From Candidatus Thioglobus sp. (GTDB lineage Bacteria > Pseudomonadota > Gammaproteobacteria > Arenicellales > UBA868), in the NCBI GenBank assembly GCA_004212795.1, contig SHBR01000002.1:23958-87957 (forward strand): a stretch of DNA of 64,000 nucleotides, in the 5' to 3' direction. The stretch's first letter is position 1, and the number at the start of each line of letters is the position of its first letter. Position numbers and translations under genes: made by a program. The notes under the pieces were generated by a model. The model worked only from the letters and a program-made list of their open reading frames with translations, had not been told where the DNA came from and did no database searches. Positions 1 to 8,856 of this stretch are shown in pieces.

Positions 1-1
1 A

Positions 2-73
2 AGTAATCGCGTTGCAACCGATGTATGTTTTGGTGGGCTGACCCGCGATGAACTCAACGTAGCGCTGGTCTGA
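2..73 (+). CDS. C-terminal fragment, possibly SMP-30/gluconolactonase family (partial, left edge)
   Basis: An open frame enters from the left edge and stops at TGA 71-73. Its last residues include ATDVCFGGLTRDELNVALV, which resembles the TNVCFGG-type C-terminal strand of SMP-30/gluconolactonase/LRE-like lactonases. Only 23 residues are visible, so the family call is tentative. SMP-30 proteins usually run somewhat further; in the +1-relative frame the sequence continues as AGLIGLFVNPEQL, so a frameshift or a shortened C-terminus is possible. Confidence 0.35.
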   Translation, partial: SNRVATDVCFGGLTRDELNVALV

Positions 74-301
74 TTGGGCTATTTGTTAACCCTGAACAAC
101 TCAACGCTCTTCTCGATAATAAAACTTCATATCGCTAATCCAGATTGTTAAACCAATATAGACAATACGGGCATATCGTTGCATATTTTGGATCTTGCAT
201 AGCGTAACTTTCTAAAATAATCTACAAATTGACCAGAAGCAACGCAAGCCTTTTAAAGGCGTCATCTATCTTATCCAAATAACCTGTCCACCAGGGCTTT
301 A
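74..301. other. Non-coding stretch before the HAD gene
   Basis: No supported gene. The sequence is AT-rich with stops in all frames, apart from a short open continuation to about 150 in the frame relevant to a possible frameshift of the left-edge gene. No clear terminator hairpin or strong promoter was identified. Confidence 0.5.
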
Positions 302-1153
302 ATGTCAAACATGAAAAAAGGGTGCCGAGTCGTATTTACAGACCTTGATGGCACGCTTCTCGGTTCTGACCAAAAGCTAAGCAACAGAAATCGCCAGACG
401 CTAGAAGATTTAGGTCAACAGAATATTGCTCGAGTCGTAATCACCGGGCGATCGTTGTTGTCATGCGATCGCGTCATCAATGAAAATTTCCCGATCGACT
501 TTCTTGTGACGTCATCCGGCGCAGGTATTTTTTCTCATCAACCACGCGAATTGATTCACCATTTTGGCCTTGCCGTTCCGGAAATCAAAACAGCAATTGA
601 TGTGTTGAAAAATTTGAAAATGGACTTCATGGTTCATGATCCCGTTCCCGATAATCATCAGTTTTACTGGTATCGATTTGGCTCAAAAAATCCTGATTTT
701 GATCGCAGACTTGCGCTTTATTCGAGTCATCACCAAAAGCTCACTGATCTCACGCAGTTAAAGGAAGGTAGCGCACAACTTTTATCAATCGAAACTTCAA
801 AAAATGCATCAGCACGGCTTCAGGAACTCCGCGACAAGCTACCGGCATACAGCGTGTTACGGGCGACTTCCCCGCTTGACCATGCCTCGACCTGGTATGA
901 GATTTTCCCGCCTAACGTAAGCAAATCCCAAGCGGCTCAATGGATTTGTAACGCGTTTGGCGTCGACTCAGCCACCGCACTGGCAATTGGGAATGACTTT
1001 AACGATATTGACATGCTCCGATGGGCGCCTTTCGCACGCGTGGTTTCCAACGCGCCATCACCCCTTACCGAAGAGTTTTTATCAGTCGCTGACCATGATA
1101 AGAATGGATTTAGCGAAGCCGTCTCATACTGGCTGGGACAAACCAACAAATGA
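302..1153 (+). CDS. HAD-IIB family phosphatase (Cof/mannosyl-3-phosphoglycerate phosphatase-like)
   Basis: Cytosolic phosphohydrolase of the haloacid dehalogenase superfamily. Motif I is DLDGT at residues 14-18, with Asp14 as the expected nucleophile. Motif II is the TGR segment near residue 49, and the Mg-binding motif IV is GNDFND at about 230-235. The long insert between motifs II and III is the C2 cap of subclass IIB, which includes Cof-type sugar phosphatases and mannosyl-3-phosphoglycerate phosphatase. The 283-residue length fits. A second ATG lies at 311 and neither start has a strong ribosome site. The substrate cannot be told from sequence; a compatible-solute phosphate would fit the window's theme but is speculation. 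Confidence 0.75.
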   Translation: MSNMKKGCRVVFTDLDGTLLGSDQKLSNRNRQTLEDLGQQNIARVVITGRSLLSCDRVINENFPIDFLVTSSGAGIFSHQPRELIHHFGLAVPEIKTAIDVLKNLKMDFMVHDPVPDNHQFYWYRFGSKNPDFDRRLALYSSHHQKLTDLTQLKEGSAQLLSIETSKNASARLQELRDKLPAYSVLRATSPLDHASTWYEIFPPNVSKSQAAQWICNAFGVDSATALAIGNDFNDIDMLRWAPFARVVSNAPSPLTEEFLSVADHDKNGFSEAVSYWLGQTNK

Positions 1154-1170
1154 CAACTTCCCATTCATAA

Positions 1171-1902
1171 TCACCAAAGCAGTTCGCCATTAATAAAGGC
1201 GGCCGAAAGAGAAGTTTCAGGCCTCTTAAAGAAATCCTCAGCAGGTGAATGCTCGATTAATCGTCCGTTGTGGAGGAACATGACATCGACCGCGACTCGA
1301 CGCACCTGACCGAGATCGTGAGAGACCATCATGATACGAACCTGATCTTCGTCCATCTCTCGAATAATCTGCTCAACCTGCGCCGTTGCAGCGGGATCGA
1401 GATTGGCTGTTGGTTCATCGAGAAAAAGTACGCGGGGCTTAAGTGCCCATGCTCTTGCGAGCGCTAAGCGCTGCTGCTCTCCACCTGACAGCACCCTCGC
1501 ATTCCTGTTCGAAATATTCTGGAGACCTGTTTTCTGAAGTACGTTCTCGGTACGATCCACTCGCTCATGTTTTGGGATATTGCGCGCTTTTAGAGCATGC
1601 TCAATGTTTCCACGGACTGAGCGTCGAAGCAGTATCGGTCGTTGAAAAACCATCGCTTGCGCAGCACGTTGCTGTTCAACACTGCCACCCGCCCATTCAA
1701 TTGATCCCGCTGATGGCGTCAACAGTCCGTGACATAACCGCAATAACAGACTCTTACCTGCGCCGTTGGGACCAACGATCCCTGTGGGCGCGCCCGGCTG
1801 CAGCTGAAAAGAAACGTCATCCAGCAACACTTTGCTGTCTGTCTCAAATCGCAACGAATCTACTTGTAACGGCAGAATTTGAAGTGAGGATGGGGAAGGC
1901 AC
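1171..1902 (-). CDS. ABC transporter ATP-binding protein, tungstate/TupC-like
   Basis: Nucleotide-binding subunit of an ABC importer. It has Walker A GPNGAGKS (44-51), a Q-loop at VFQRP, the signature LSGGEQQ (138-144), Walker B VLFLDEP and an H-loop SHD. Overall it resembles tungstate/anion importer ATPases (TupC/WtpC-like). The earliest possible start is GTG at 1902; an in-frame TGA lies 18 bases upstream, and no good ribosome site is seen. It lies downstream of argB in the same direction, with a 98-base gap. No permease or binding-protein gene flanks it, so it is an orphan here and its partners must be encoded elsewhere. Confidence 0.8.
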   Translation of the reverse strand: MPSPSSLQILPLQVDSLRFETDSKVLLDDVSFQLQPGAPTGIVGPNGAGKSLLLRLCHGLLTPSAGSIEWAGGSVEQQRAAQAMVFQRPILLRRSVRGNIEHALKARNIPKHERVDRTENVLQKTGLQNISNRNARVLSGGEQQRLALARAWALKPRVLFLDEPTANLDPAATAQVEQIIREMDEDQVRIMMVSHDLGQVRRVAVDVMFLHNGRLIEHSPAEDFFKRPETSLSAAFINGELLW

Positions 1903-2000
1903 GTTTTTATTTTTTAATCAGGAAACGAAGGATGGCACAAACATCACATACTTATTCAATTCTGAACATGGCAAACCCGCTCACGACGACAGGTAAACGC

Positions 2001-2960
<960 letters not shown>

Positions 2961-3019
2961 TTATCACTCTTCTTCGAAAACCATGTTGAGGCAGTTCTTT
3001 TTAAAAATACCGCCTGAAC

Positions 3020-3048
3020 GTAAAAAGGGCTGCAAAAGCAGCCCTTTC
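3020..3048 (-). terminator. Rho-independent terminator of hsp20
   Basis: On the minus strand GGGCTGC TTTT GCAGCCC forms a 7-bp GC-rich stem, extended by A-T pairs and followed by TTTTTA. It begins about 20 bases after the hsp20 stop codon. Confidence 0.85.
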
Positions 3049-3068
3049 TTTCCTGTCAAACTCCGGAT

Positions 3069-3515
3069 TCAGGCAATTTTGATGTCCACCTTGCGAGGCT
3101 TGGCTTCAGCAACTTTAGGTAGCCAAAGATTGAGAACGCCATCTTCATATCGAGCCTCGATGTTTGATTCATCAATCCCTGAGCCGAGTTTCAATGATCT
3201 CGAAAACTTGCCGAAAAATTGCTCTTTCAATATTGACCGGCCTGTTTTGTCATCACTCTGTCGAGGTTTTCTTTCTGCAACAATTTTTAATATGCCATCA
3301 GTGACGGTGACTTCCAGTCCTTCTCTACCCACTCCAGGGAGCTCTGCCTGAACAAGGAACGCGCTTTCGTTTTCACTGACATCAATGGATGGCCGCTTAG
3401 TCGCCGCGGCATGATACAGGTTAGCAGACTGAGGCCACCCGCCCATCAAATTTTCATAACTTCCTAAAACATCCCAACCGCGACCTCTCTCAAATGACCT
3501 TACTACGTTATTCAT
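3069..3515 (-). CDS. Small heat-shock protein, Hsp20/alpha-crystallin family
   Basis: ATP-independent holdase that binds unfolding proteins. The alpha-crystallin domain spans roughly residues 40-140, including ESAFLVQAELPGV and the VTDGILKIVAERK strand. The protein ends with KVDIKIA, an I-x-I motif of the kind that docks oligomers. I chose the ATG at 3515 because GGAG sits 7 bases upstream; an ATG at 3527 would add four residues. A sigma-32-like promoter lies just upstream (3573-3599) and a strong terminator follows, so it is a stand-alone heat-shock unit. Confidence 0.93.
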   Translation of the reverse strand: MNNVVRSFERGRGWDVLGSYENLMGGWPQSANLYHAAATKRPSIDVSENESAFLVQAELPGVGREGLEVTVTDGILKIVAERKPRQSDDKTGRSILKEQFFGKFSRSLKLGSGIDESNIEARYEDGVLNLWLPKVAEAKPRKVDIKIA

Positions 3516-3572
3516 AATATTCTCCATTTTCTTTGGGACAGCAGGCTTATCTCTGAATCCCGGCTCTTTCTA

Positions 3573-3599
3573 AAATGGTGACAATCGAATATTTTTCAA
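3573..3599 (-). promoter_or_regulatory. Sigma-32-like heat-shock promoter of hsp20
   Basis: On the minus strand TTGAAA (3599-3594) is followed by 13 bases and then CACCATTT (3580-3573). This closely matches the known sigma-32 pattern CTTGAAA-N11-16-CCCCATNT. It gives a 5' leader of roughly 45-60 bases before the hsp20 start. Transcription from it has not been shown. Confidence 0.6.
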
Positions 3600-3763
3600 T
3601 AGCAAATCCAAATAATTTTTGTTCGACACAACAGGATACGAATAAGTTAAGTGACCCATGAGTCGGACTTTTATTCGTTTTGAATCAGGAATTTCTTATC
3701 GGTTCAGATCTTTGTTTTGCCTAACCACAGCGCTCATAAAACAGCAGAACTCTCGCTTTGTTA

Positions 3764-4204
3764 TCAGGCTGCGCCCCCGTCAACACCTCTCTGAAAACGA
3801 GAATCAATGCCTTCAAAAAAATACATTCCAAACCCCATCGCCAACACAAAAATAAGTACTGAGTCATAGCCCGTAACCAATGCGACCAGAGCAGGTCCAG
3901 GGCAAAAACCGACGAGGCCCCAGCCCAGACCAAATAATAAAGATCCAAAAACAAGGGGCGGATCGATGTCGCGACGCGTTGGCAACGAAAAAGACTCAGC
4001 AAGTATGGGTTTGGATCGTTTGAGAATAAAGCCGTATCCCGTCAAATAAGTCATGGATGCTCCAAGCATGACAAAAATGAGACTGGGATCCCATTCACCC
4101 ACAACGTTTAGAAACGAAACAATTTTCTCCGGTTGCGTCATTCCTGATATACCAAGGCCCAATGCAAAGAGGACGCCTGATAAAAATATCATCAACAGGC
4201 CCAT
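3764..4204 (-). CDS. YeeE/YedE-family membrane protein, second half (DUF6691-like)
   Basis: Inner-membrane protein of 146 residues with about four hydrophobic segments and the conserved GLVGFCPGPALVAL segment. This is one of two adjacent half-size YeeE/YedE proteins. The family, exemplified by full-length thiosulfate-importing YeeE, moves sulfur compounds through conserved cysteines. Its ATG overlaps the stop of the upstream half by one base (TAATG), so the two halves are probably translationally coupled and act together. No rhodanese, BigR-like regulator or sulfur dioxygenase gene is adjacent. Confidence 0.85.
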   Translation of the reverse strand: MGLLMIFLSGVLFALGLGISGMTQPEKIVSFLNVVGEWDPSLIFVMLGASMTYLTGYGFILKRSKPILAESFSLPTRRDIDPPLVFGSLLFGLGWGLVGFCPGPALVALVTGYDSVLIFVLAMGFGMYFFEGIDSRFQRGVDGGAA

Positions 4205-4632
4205 TAGATTTCACCCCCGAATATGAGGTCAATTGATACAGCTGCAGCGATACCGCTTGATAAAAAAACCACGACCGCAATCATTGATCGTTGCGAGAGC
4301 CGGCCAATTCCGCAAACCCCATGCCCGCTTGTACAGCCACTTCCTATCCGGGTTCCAATGCCAACAAGCAACCCCGCGAGCATCACCGCTGGGGGGGAAC
4401 TTTTCAGCGTGAAATTAAGGGTTTCGGGAAATGTTCCGAGAAGAAGAACACCGCCCGTGACTAGGCCAGCTAAAAAAGCAAACCGCCAGAGCGTATCGTG
4501 CTTTTTAAATGACAGAAACCCACCCAGTATTCCGCTAACGCCGGCAACTCGGCCGTTAAAGAACAGTAACGATAAAGCTGCCAACCCCAATAAAAAACCT
4601 CCGAATAATGGCTTAATCAGTGTAAATTCCAT
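4204..4632 (-). CDS. YeeE/YedE-family membrane protein, first half
   Basis: Inner-membrane protein of 142 residues with four to five hydrophobic stretches. It carries the family hallmark GSGCTSGHGVCGIGRLS at about residues 97-113, whose cysteines are expected to line a sulfur-compound path. It forms a two-gene unit with the next gene, with a one-base stop/start overlap. Transport of thiosulfate or another reduced sulfur species is the family role; the substrate here is not determined. Confidence 0.87.
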   Translation of the reverse strand: MEFTLIKPLFGGFLLGLAALSLLFFNGRVAGVSGILGGFLSFKKHDTLWRFAFLAGLVTGGVLLLGTFPETLNFTLKSSPPAVMLAGLLVGIGTRIGSGCTSGHGVCGIGRLSQRSMIAVVVFLSSGIAAAVSIDLIFGGEI

Positions 4633-4641
4633 AAAGAGTCC

Positions 4642-4685
4642 TATTTTTTAGTATTAAACAATATTATAATTTACTAATTATACAG
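4642..4685. promoter_or_regulatory. AT-rich divergent promoter/operator candidate
   Basis: Between the yeeE-like pair and the divergent FAD oxidoreductase lies a very AT-rich segment. It has a 6-bp inverted repeat, TTAGTA (4648-4653) and TACTAA (4672-4677). Exact TATAAT hexamers overlap on both strands (4665-4670 plus; 4668-4663 minus). No good -35 box is seen for either direction, so promoter use is a guess. Confidence 0.3.
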
Positions 4686-4773
4686 GTTTGTTCGCACGCA
4701 AGCGCGCGTTGGAGAAAATACCTGATTCAGAACTTAAAGTCGCAATCCCCGATAAACCAAATCGAAGTGAGTA

Positions 4774-6096
4774 ATGACAGCTAACACCCCGATAGCCGAT
4801 AATGAATTTGATGTCGTGATCGCAGGTGCCGGTATTATTGGCACGTCAATTGCCTTCGCTCTCTCCCAGCGCTCGTACCGCGTACTCGTTGTCGATCCAC
4901 TCGCCGGTGCAGGTCAAGGGGCAACGAGCGGATCACTGGCTATGATCCGAACGCAGTACTCAACGCTGGAGGGGACAGCGCTCGCTTGGGAAGGTTTTCA
5001 TTGCTGGAAAGATTGGCAAAATTTTCTAGGCCTTACTGACGATGAACCCATCGCTCCTTTCCATCGTGCGGGTGTTTTAACATTTAAAACACCTAACAAC
5101 GACTACTTACGATATCCACTCGAATTTTCAGAACAACTCGGTATTCCATTCTCGATTTGGTCACTTGCAAAATTACAGGAAGTATTCCCCACATGGGATT
5201 TTTCAACTTTTGGCCCACCTGTTATTTCTGATAACCCCAATTTTGGCCAATTTTCTAACAGCGCGCCCGAAGGCATATATTTTCCTTGTGGCGGGTATTG
5301 TGCAGACCCGCAGCTCGCGGCTAAAAATCTTCAACGAGCGGCCGAGAAAAATGGTGTCGTATTTTACTTTAATCGCGGCGTCTCCGGTATTAATCTAAAA
5401 GACAATCAGATTCGTGGCATCACCTTGACTGATGGCACAAATCTACCCTGCAAGATACTGGTGAACGCCGCGGGTCCACATGCACAAGACTTGATTAAAA
5501 AAGCGGGTTTATCCGGACAGCAACAGATTGGAACACGAGTCCTACGCCACCAAACCGTTCATATCAATTGTCCCGATTCAAAGAGCGCAGATGGCGCAAA
5601 AATAATGCTCTATGACACCGATATTGGCAGTTATATGCGCGAGGATACGGGTGACGCTGTCCTCGTTGGTAGCCTCGGCGCAGAAGGTGAGCACGAGGAC
5701 GCAGTTGATCCCGAGGGTTTTGACCGAAACATCGCACCGAGTGCGATCGAGCCACTTTACCGGCTTGCGCAACGCATTCCAGCTATGGGTATTCCAAACA
5801 GCATTTCAGGTCTCGCCGACCTATGGGATGTCAGTGATGATTGGATACCTATCTATGACTGCACAGATGTGAGAGGTTTTTATCTGTCGATCGGTACTAG
5901 CGGTAACCAGTTCAAAACCGCGCCTGCAGCCGGCCAAATGATGGCCGCCCTAATCGAAGCTTGCGAAACCGGCGCTCTTCATGACAAGCAACCGGTCAGA
6001 TACCAACTACCTCAAACGGGGCATGAAATTAGTCTGGGATTTTTCTCGAGAAACCGTGAGCCCAATCCGGCCAGCAGTCTGTCGGTGCTCGGATAA
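4774..6096 (+). CDS. FAD-dependent oxidoreductase, DAO/sarcosine-oxidase-like family
   Basis: Amine- or amino-acid-oxidising flavoprotein. The N-terminal Rossmann FAD motif GAGIIG lies at residues 18-23, followed by the GATSGSLAMIR segment typical of DAO-family proteins. The C-terminal part contains GFYLSIGTSGNQFKTAPAAG, the usual FAD-closing motif. At 440 residues it is a single DAO domain without the GcvT/FAO domains of dimethylglycine dehydrogenase. It is convergent with the PrpD-like gene 10 bases downstream. The substrate is unknown; a secondary amine such as sarcosine or a D-amino acid is possible. Confidence 0.8.
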   Translation: MTANTPIADNEFDVVIAGAGIIGTSIAFALSQRSYRVLVVDPLAGAGQGATSGSLAMIRTQYSTLEGTALAWEGFHCWKDWQNFLGLTDDEPIAPFHRAGVLTFKTPNNDYLRYPLEFSEQLGIPFSIWSLAKLQEVFPTWDFSTFGPPVISDNPNFGQFSNSAPEGIYFPCGGYCADPQLAAKNLQRAAEKNGVVFYFNRGVSGINLKDNQIRGITLTDGTNLPCKILVNAAGPHAQDLIKKAGLSGQQQIGTRVLRHQTVHINCPDSKSADGAKIMLYDTDIGSYMREDTGDAVLVGSLGAEGEHEDAVDPEGFDRNIAPSAIEPLYRLAQRIPAMGIPNSISGLADLWDVSDDWIPIYDCTDVRGFYLSIGTSGNQFKTAPAAGQMMAALIEACETGALHDKQPVRYQLPQTGHEISLGFFSRNREPNPASSLSVLG

Positions 6097-6106
6097 TTTC
6101 GTGCCG

Positions 6107-7474
6107 TTATGAAACTTCAGGAAATAATTCGTTCACAGACTCAAGTGCGCTGAATGTCATAAGTCTCTGATGCAAGTTCGCTGCTTGCTCTCCCAGTACA
6201 GGCTGAGTCAAAGATATAAATTTGGAGCGATGCGCTTTGGCATCTGGAAAATTTTCCGGTTCGCCCTTGGGGATTTCGACACATCGAGTCTCTAAGGAGC
6301 CGTCAGTCAAACGGATCGAAACTTTCCCACCCATTCGCTCGGGATAAATTGCATCCATCTCGGCGTCTTCCTGAACATCAATGCGTTGCGCAAGATCCAG
6401 GGTAGTCGGGTCAGTTAAATATTGATCGTAATCATCCCAGCTGAGATTGCCTGTCTGAGCGGCAACCGCTGCGGTAAAGTGCATTGAAAACTGCCCACCG
6501 ACCACGCCGTTTGGCTTCCGTCGGAACGCTTGCGGCAGAGCCGTTAAGTCCATTCCCTTTCTCGGCAACCCGATGTTAATTTGAGCGATTTTTGATGCTT
6601 CAATTCCGGGCGCCGCAATATCGATAATACCGTCGATCGCGGCATGACTGAATCGGCATGAAGGGTACGGTTTCACCCCAATTTGCAGCGTCTCCCAATG
6701 CTCTCGGAGTCCGGCAATTGCGAGCGATGGATCCGGGTCAGGCGCATAGCTCCTTAAAAATCCACAATCGCCTTCGATCGCCTCACTTGCGCCAACGAAT
6801 CCCTGAGATGCAAGAGATGCGGCAATAACACCCACCATCGCTGCATTGCCCACTTGGAATCGTTTGGTCCACGCGCTGTTGACTAAAAACTGCATAGAGC
6901 CCGAAGCTTGGCTTAGACAGATACCCAGTGCCATCGACAATTGTTCTGCGCTTAAACCAAGCGCCCTGCCTGCGGAAACCGTAGCGCCAAAGGCACCAGT
7001 CGTGGCAGTCGGGTGAAAGCCCCGATCATAATGATCGGCCGGTTTAAGCGCTCGCCCCAGGCGACACATGACTTCATAACCGGCAACAACGCCAGCAACG
7101 ACGGATGCCCCTGACGCATTCGCCATCTGTCCAGCCGCAAGTGCTGCGGCCAGTACCGGAGCCGACGGATGCACCGTCGCCGCGATATGCGTGTCATCAA
7201 AATCAAGGCTGTGAATTAACGTTCCATTAATCAGCGCAGCGGCGGGGAATGCGTAACCTCGCGAATCTGCAAACACCCGACCATCACCGTCTGCCATTCC
7301 CATCTGCTCTACAGCAGCGAGTAACGCGGGTGTCGATTCCGCCTCTTTTCTTGCCCGAATGGCCACGCCTACACTATCCGCAATCAGCAAACAGGCGCGC
7401 TCTGTAACCCCTGCGGGAATATGATCAAGTTCCAGAGTGCTTCCAAAAGCACTTAGCGTTTCAGTAATGTTCAA
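6107..7474 (-). CDS. MmgE/PrpD family protein
   Basis: Member of the 2-methylcitrate dehydratase/cis-aconitate decarboxylase superfamily, 455 residues. The all-helical N-terminal domain has the SLDFDDTH motif near residue 90 and HPSAPVLAAALA just after. The C-terminal domain has PYPSCRFSHAAIDG. No methylcitrate-cycle genes (prpB, prpC) are nearby, so a true PrpD role is unlikely; the family also contains uncharacterised (de)hydratases and decarboxylases. The reading frame opens with TTG at 7474, chosen because the N-terminus aligns with the family start. It is last in a leftward run with the hydratase, CMD protein and hydrolase. Confidence 0.8.
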   Translation of the reverse strand: MNITETLSAFGSTLELDHIPAGVTERACLLIADSVGVAIRARKEAESTPALLAAVEQMGMADGDGRVFADSRGYAFPAAALINGTLIHSLDFDDTHIAATVHPSAPVLAAALAAGQMANASGASVVAGVVAGYEVMCRLGRALKPADHYDRGFHPTATTGAFGATVSAGRALGLSAEQLSMALGICLSQASGSMQFLVNSAWTKRFQVGNAAMVGVIAASLASQGFVGASEAIEGDCGFLRSYAPDPDPSLAIAGLREHWETLQIGVKPYPSCRFSHAAIDGIIDIAAPGIEASKIAQINIGLPRKGMDLTALPQAFRRKPNGVVGGQFSMHFTAAVAAQTGNLSWDDYDQYLTDPTTLDLAQRIDVQEDAEMDAIYPERMGGKVSIRLTDGSLETRCVEIPKGEPENFPDAKAHRSKFISLTQPVLGEQAANLHQRLMTFSALESVNELFPEVS

Positions 7475-7527
7475 CTTGCTTAGGTCTCGATTTTTGTATT
7501 CCCATGATGCGCACTCACACCACTCAG

Positions 7528-8319
7528 TTAACCATCCTTAAAGATCGCTTTTCGTTTCTCATTAAAAGCATGAATACCTTCATGTCGATCAGCCGTTGGA
7601 ATAAGCTCGTTATAAGCCGAAAGCTCGACTTCATAATCTTCTTTAATCGTCGAGAATTCAGCATGATTAATCGCTCGCAACGCGGCTCGAACTGCCATGG
7701 GCCCATTGCTTGCAATTTTGGTGGCGACCTTCTGCACCGTGTCTTCCAGTTCGGCCGGCGCGCAAACCTGGTTAACAAGCCCCCATTGCAGCGCCTGCTC
7801 TGCATCAAATGGACGGCCGCTGAGAATGACTTCTTTAGCGCGTCGAATGCCCACCGCGCGCGGCAGATACTGTGTGCCGCCCATTCCCGGAATAATGCCC
7901 AATGTCGTTTCCGTCAATGCAAATCGAGCATGTTGCGCGGCATATGCAAAGTCGCAGGCCAAGGTCAGTTCCGTGCCGCCGCCATAGGCTGCCCCGTTAA
8001 TGGCGCCAATGAGCGGTATCGGACAATCCATCAGCGCCCGAGCTAAGTCCTCAAAAACGACATGCTGCGTAAACCATGCTTCATTCGTCATGTTGTTGCG
8101 TTGCTTGAGATCGCCGCCCGCACAAAATGCTCGCTCTCCGGTACCGGTAAGCACAATACATCTTGCCTGACGAGTTCCAGAAATAAAGGCTTGAAACACA
8201 TCTCGTAACTCTTCAGCCATCAGCGTATTAAACGCATTGGCAACCTCAGGACGATTAAGCCGAATCCAGGCCACGTGCCCTTCATTCTTGATCAAAATCG
8301 TTTCAAATTGCTTATTCAT
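7528..8319 (-). CDS. Enoyl-CoA hydratase/isomerase family protein
   Basis: Crotonase-fold protein, 263 residues. The oxyanion-hole segments are AFCAGGDLK (about 66-74) and the helix-capping INGAAYGGGTELTLACD (about 108-124). The second catalytic-site region is TLGIIPGMGGTQYLPR. One acidic residue is conserved in GGGTEL, while the second classical Glu position is occupied within ETTLG. It probably hydrates or isomerises an acyl-CoA. It sits between the PrpD-like and CMD genes in a leftward unit whose substrate is not evident. Confidence 0.85.
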   Translation of the reverse strand: MNKQFETILIKNEGHVAWIRLNRPEVANAFNTLMAEELRDVFQAFISGTRQARCIVLTGTGERAFCAGGDLKQRNNMTNEAWFTQHVVFEDLARALMDCPIPLIGAINGAAYGGGTELTLACDFAYAAQHARFALTETTLGIIPGMGGTQYLPRAVGIRRAKEVILSGRPFDAEQALQWGLVNQVCAPAELEDTVQKVATKIASNGPMAVRAALRAINHAEFSTIKEDYEVELSAYNELIPTADRHEGIHAFNEKRKAIFKDG

Positions 8320-8389
8320 CCCGTTATCAACCCTTCAGACGTTTAGCGAAAAAACGTAATCCATCCGCGAATGGATTAAAACGAGCGCT

Positions 8390-8770
8390 CTACTCTCCAT
8401 CGAGCTCTGCAAAAACCTTTTTCGCAATTCGATGGCACTCAACGGCGACCGGCACCCCACAGTAAATGGCAATCTGATTAAGAATAGCCTTAAGCTCATC
8501 TCGGCTGACGCCGTTAACCATTGCCCCTCGGAAATGCAGCTCCCATTCGTGCATTCGATTCAATGCTGCGATCATGGTGACATTGAGCATGCTCCGGGTT
8601 TTGCGATCAAGCGTATCGTCGCCCCACGCGGCGCCCCAACAATATTCAGTCAGTAACTCTTGGAAATCACGACTAAACTCGCTCGCATTCTCCATTGTAT
8701 TTTTTACATAGTCGGCGCCGAGTACATCGCTACGCACCGCCAGTCCTTTTTCAAAACGCTCTTTATCCAA
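8390..8770 (-). CDS. Carboxymuconolactone decarboxylase (CMD) family protein
   Basis: Small all-helical protein of 126 residues resembling the PcaC branch (4-carboxymuconolactone decarboxylase). Family features are the SEFSRDFQELLTEYCWG segment, the RTRSMLNV-like stretch (KTRSMLNVTMIAAL) and the C-terminal IAIYCGVPVAVECHR. It lacks the CxxC of AhpD-type members, so peroxidase activity is unlikely. The start is TTG at 8770, supported by AGGAG eight bases upstream. Its neighbour is an alpha/beta hydrolase resembling PcaD, which makes a pcaC-pcaD-like pair, but no other protocatechuate genes are present. Confidence 0.82.
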   Translation of the reverse strand: MDKERFEKGLAVRSDVLGADYVKNTMENASEFSRDFQELLTEYCWGAAWGDDTLDRKTRSMLNVTMIAALNRMHEWELHFRGAMVNGVSRDELKAILNQIAIYCGVPVAVECHRIAKKVFAELDGE

Positions 8771-8856
8771 TGTCGATCTCCTGTAAAAATATCAATTATG
8801 CCTCGTTCCAAATCCGATTACCTCGTTGGTTTTATCGATTTCACAATTAAAAACCC

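Noticed and set aside
6107-7474. 2-methylcitrate dehydratase of propionate metabolism
   Set aside because: No prpB, prpC or acnD-like neighbour; the MmgE/PrpD family is functionally broad.
7504-8046. A 180-codon plus-strand frame
   Set aside because: Antisense shadow of the enoyl-CoA hydratase, with composition expected from the opposite strand.
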